A stretch of DNA of 6,756 nt from Chloroflexales bacterium (GTDB lineage Bacteria; Chloroflexota; Chloroflexia; Chloroflexales; Chloroflexaceae): NCBI GenBank assembly GCA_013336035.1, contig JAAXUL010000440.1:1-6756 (forward strand). The letters run 5' to 3'. The notes below the pieces were generated by a model. It saw only the letters and a list, made by a program, of their open reading frames with translations. It did no database searches and was not told where the DNA came from. Below, one piece after another: positions 5,801 through 6,756 of this stretch. The position numbers and the translations under genes are program-made. How positions within the stretch are numbered: position 1 is the first letter of the stretch; every line of letters starts with the position of its first letter.

Positions 5801-6756
5801 CTCTTGCGCATCGGCTGCCGACGCGCGCAGCGCGATCGTCTCGCCGGGGCGGAAGCGCTGGCCAGCCTGCGGCGATGCGATCCTGATGGTGGGCAGCGGG
5901 TTTATCCGCGGCATCGCGATGACGCCGACCCCTATGGCCACGAGCGCGACCAGCGCGAGGGCCAGCGGCATGAGCCAGGCCGGGCCGGTGGCGGGGCCCA
6001 CAGGGGCGGGCGAGTCAGCGGGCTCGGGCTCGCCGGACTGGGGCGGCACCAGCAGATTGAAGTACTCTATATTGTGTTGGGTCAGCTCGGCGCCGACATG
6101 GTCACCCAGCTCGACGCGCAGCTGGTGGGCGCGGGCCAGGCTCTCGGCGGCGCGGTCGAGGTCGCCGAGCAGGCCGGCCTGCGTGCCTTGCTCGTGCAGC
6201 ACCCAGGCCCGCAGAGCCGGGTCGCCGCTCTGCTGCGCGGCGCGCCCCGCCATGTCGATCACGCGGCCCCAGCTCTGCCAGAGCCCCTTCTCGGTCACGT
6301 GGGGCTGAATCGCGCGCAGCAGGCTGGCGGCTTCGTTCGCCTGCCCCTGCGAGAGGGCCGTGCGGGCGGCCTGGAGCAGGTTGACCCACTCGTGCTCTAG
6401 CCAGGCGGTGTCGCCGAAGCGGGCGACGGCCAGGGCCGCGAAGGCTGGCACGGCGCGCTTGCGCTCGGCCTCGTGGGCCACCAGGCGGCCCAGGGCGGCG
6501 CGCAGGCTGTTGGTGGCGATAGTGTAGCGCTCGCCGCTATGGTAGACCAGGCCCAGCTGCGCCAGGTTGTAGAGGGCGACCTCGAGCTGCTCCTCGGCGA
6601 TCTGGCAGAGGCTGGCGATCGTGTCGATCGTTCCGCCGGCCGGCAGGCCCCCCACCAGCGCTCGCAGCGCGGCCAGCTCGGGCTCATCGAGCGCTTTGAG
6701 CGCCAGGGCCGCGGCGCGGTAGAGGGCTTCGGGGCGCCTGCGGCGCAGCGCCTCGG
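2846..6756 (-). CDS. Large membrane-anchored protein: winged helix/TPR (STAND-like) + TM + Ig/PEGA-like + seven Calx-beta repeats, N-terminus missing
   Basis: The frame is open from the right edge to the TAG at 2846-2848, giving at least 1302 residues. A GTG at 6655 is counted here as residue 1 for numbering only; 33 further codons are open upstream and continue the same domain, so the real start is outside. Order: winged-helix-like segment (about -8 to 58), TPR-like helices (84-200), a Pro/Glu/Asp-rich linker (204-224), a hydrophobic segment (227-248), an Ig-like domain (253-357), a PEGA-like domain (358-438), and seven Calx-beta-type repeats (441-1266) ending three residues before the C-terminus. 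The front matches the region after the ATPase in STAND/NB-ARC proteins, so a nucleotide-binding domain probably lies upstream of the window (inference). The back is typical of exported calcium-binding adhesive domains. Likely role: a membrane-anchored sensor or adhesin; ligand and output are unknown. It is convergent with argA, 16 nt apart, and has no evident pathway link to it. Confidence 0.85.
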   Translation of the reverse strand, partial: EALRRRRPEALYRAAALALKALDEPELAALRALVGGLPAGGTIDTIASLCQIAEEQLEVALYNLAQLGLVYHSGERYTIATNSLRAALGRLVAHEAERKRAVPAFAALAVARFGDTAWLEHEWVNLLQAARTALSQGQANEAASLLRAIQPHVTEKGLWQSWGRVIDMAGRAAQQSGDPALRAWVLHEQGTQAGLLGDLDRAAESLARAHQLRVELGDHVGAELTQHNIEYFNLLVPPQSGEPEPADSPAPVGPATGPAWLMPLALALVALVAIGVGVIAMPRINPLPTIRIASPQAGQRFRPGETIALRASAADAQEQPLPAEALEWAVTLRSPSGDQDLATSTAGGELSVTVPAQVDLATASGGYLEIVVAATDDRGRRGQETVRMDAVKAPLALATEPPGFALAINGEQVATPYSAELWSGVSLELSAPDSITHQGQQLRFEGWSDGTSTPRRPLRTGDDGQNLIAVFGMRIVNCEQSELETLENAGEVALAVSLDKPSSEPVVVDYRVEALGAAAGGDFRLNPGTLTFQPGQVTLPISVTIAEDAVDEPAERLAVQLAPRAGAMPGSRGRCELTIVDNDDPPTVAFAGAAYGVKEGAGSLAFEIQLDTASAYTATARIQARAETAEAGKDFAPLDVTLAFAPGEQRATATIAIIDDRSFEGAERLALSVEPLEQLRPGEPSRAYLTIEDDDAKPVLSLVGASPTGEGAGRARLTIASSQPLPAPLTLGLEIDAGSATPGEDFVLPASITMPAGAVSAPVDVQIMQDDLYEGDEDVALRLVLPASPDVDLGTASATLDIVEDEPRPVIAFSPRNSICDEPQAAGEGVRSLAMQQSYRSCENIVKLVSSVRAAQPISVEVKVEGDAVLGEDFTLNPVITFAPRAQEATLAWQVSADGLYEHPERAIFRLVLPDNSVAQPSETITATVLIISWDPKPSLRLEYPDEVSEDAGEVVVSAVLDHPSGVDASLVLETISRPDPQTYPRPARPGSDYEAKTAPLTIRKGATQAQLSVTIYRDEIAEGLESLVIQARDVEEANGPDPAIIEIGIRDNPPQVGFAPTDYTANESSPSQAAFAFSAQAQIAAGPTVRLTVRLAQVSAEPVTVDYATVSGSAVAGQDFEAASGSLTIAASQAEAQIEVTILSDGLYEGDLPETFQVVLSNAQGATLGAGTATITIVDSESRPTISFANTTYSVGEGSIITDTRSVSIDLVLSRPSAVALTVDLVIGGDSTATQGVDYSLSGTRVTFAPGVTVMTITVTTAPDYADELNETVNLSLADPGMAGDRPSCVVQINDDDNLLN
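2858..5335 (-). repeat. Seven tandem Calx-beta-type repeats (protein level)
   Basis: Residues 441-1266 divide into seven units of about 108-125 residues, starting near 441, 555, 666, 778, 906, 1024 and 1153. Each has a G-x-D-F/Y motif (487-490, 599-602, 710-713, 838-841, 958-961, 1085-1088, 1204-1207), and each has a D-x-x-x-E/D-type acidic turn followed by a further Glu, for example DDLYEGDE (737-744), DGLYEHPE (865-872) and DYADELNE (1232-1239). Most end in a strand plus acidic cluster such as DNDD (548-551), EDDD (659-662) and DDD (1263-1265). These are the hallmarks of Calx-beta domains, where such acidic residues bind Ca2+. Unit 4 lacks the terminal acidic cluster and unit 5 keeps only a weak one. 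The copies differ strongly in sequence, so this is an old protein-level array, not a DNA tandem repeat. Confidence 0.88.
5342..5899 (-). other. Ig-like plus PEGA-like module of the large protein
   Basis: Residues 253-357 have the Ig-like pattern: IASPQAGQRFRPGETIALRA (259-278), LPAEALEWAV (288-297), YLEIVVAATDDRGRRGQETV (334-353). Residues 358-438 have a PEGA-like core, PPGFALAINGEQVATPYSAE (368-387), followed by the motif LRFEGWSDG (409-417). By recollection, the two together correspond to the C-terminal module often attached to bacterial PQQ-type sugar dehydrogenases and exported glycan-active proteins, especially in Chloroflexota and Actinobacteria. It probably acts as a stalk or carbohydrate/peptidoglycan-facing spacer just outside the membrane (inference). 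Confidence 0.65.
5912..5977 (-). other. Single transmembrane segment of the large protein
   Basis: Residues 227-248 (WLMPLALALVALVAIGVGVIAM) contain no charged residue over 22 positions and are the only such stretch in the visible protein. A flexible Pro/acidic linker precedes it and Pro-Arg (249-250) follows. It separates a TPR-like half, normally cytoplasmic, from a beta-sandwich half, normally outside. Flanking charges do not favour that orientation by the positive-inside rule, so the topology is inferred from domain type. Confidence 0.8.
6056..6406 (-). other. TPR-like helical region of the large protein
   Basis: Residues 84-200 form paired amphipathic helices. Recognisable TPR spacing occurs in WVNLLQAARTALSQGQANEAASLL (90-113) and in ALRAWVLHEQGTQAGLLGDLDRAAESLARAHQLRVELGD (147-185), with small residues at the Gly/Ala positions and the 'GD-x-x-x-A' turn; it closes with the 'LGD-x-x-GAE-x-T-x-HN' pattern common in the last TPR of bacterial STAND proteins. 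TPR arrays there sense a ligand or bind a partner. Two to three repeat units are visible, the first degenerate. Confidence 0.6.
6482..6754 (-). other. Winged-helix-like segment of the large protein
   Basis: The codons upstream of 6655 read ...DEPELAALRAL and join without a break to VGGLPAGGTIDTIASL; then come a helix (AEEQLEVALYNLAQLGLVY, 20-38) and a wing-like GERYTIATNSLRAAL (41-55). The pattern of a leucine-rich helix, a helix-turn-helix, a 'L-x-x-L-x-x-L-G-L-V' recognition-type helix and a short beta wing is what follows the ATPase core in STAND/NB-ARC proteins. In that setting it is a regulatory arm that packs on the nucleotide site rather than a DNA binder. The call rests on pattern recognition of a weakly conserved fold. 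Confidence 0.55.

Noticed and set aside
6653..6655. GTG as start codon of the large minus-strand gene
   Set aside because: The frame remains open for 33 more codons to the window edge and those residues continue the winged-helix-like segment, so starting here would cut a domain.

Overview
The window is GC-rich bacterial DNA holding three plus-strand arginine-biosynthesis genes. They run tail-to-tail into one very long minus-strand gene that leaves the right edge. No taxonomic marker is present. The composition, the separate ArgJ and short ArgA, and a STAND-type winged helix/TPR followed by a membrane segment and a sugar-dehydrogenase-style Ig/PEGA module together recall Chloroflexota. That is family recollection, not proof.

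Left part (1-2829): the 3' end of argJ, complete argH starting 2 nt after the argJ stop, and, after an 88-nt gap, a GNAT gene that resembles the short single-domain N-acetylglutamate synthases (argA). ArgJ recycles the acetyl group from N-acetylornithine to glutamate, ArgA replenishes N-acetylglutamate, and ArgH performs the last step to arginine, so all three act in one pathway. The argH-argA gap contains a good imperfect hairpin without a T-run.

Right part (2846-6756, minus strand): one open frame of at least 1302 codons, missing its N-terminus. In order it encodes a winged-helix-like segment, a TPR-like helical region, a Pro/acidic linker, a single hydrophobic segment, an Ig-like plus PEGA-like module, and seven Calx-beta-type repeats up to the C-terminus. 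The front half resembles the middle of STAND/NB-ARC signalling ATPases; the back half resembles exported calcium-binding adhesive domains. This transmembrane architecture is the most unusual item in the window. Only 16 nt separate it from argA and no convincing terminator is visible there.

No rRNA, tRNA, CRISPR array, insertion sequence or attachment site was seen. Apart from the overlapping shadow frames, no other gene is supported.
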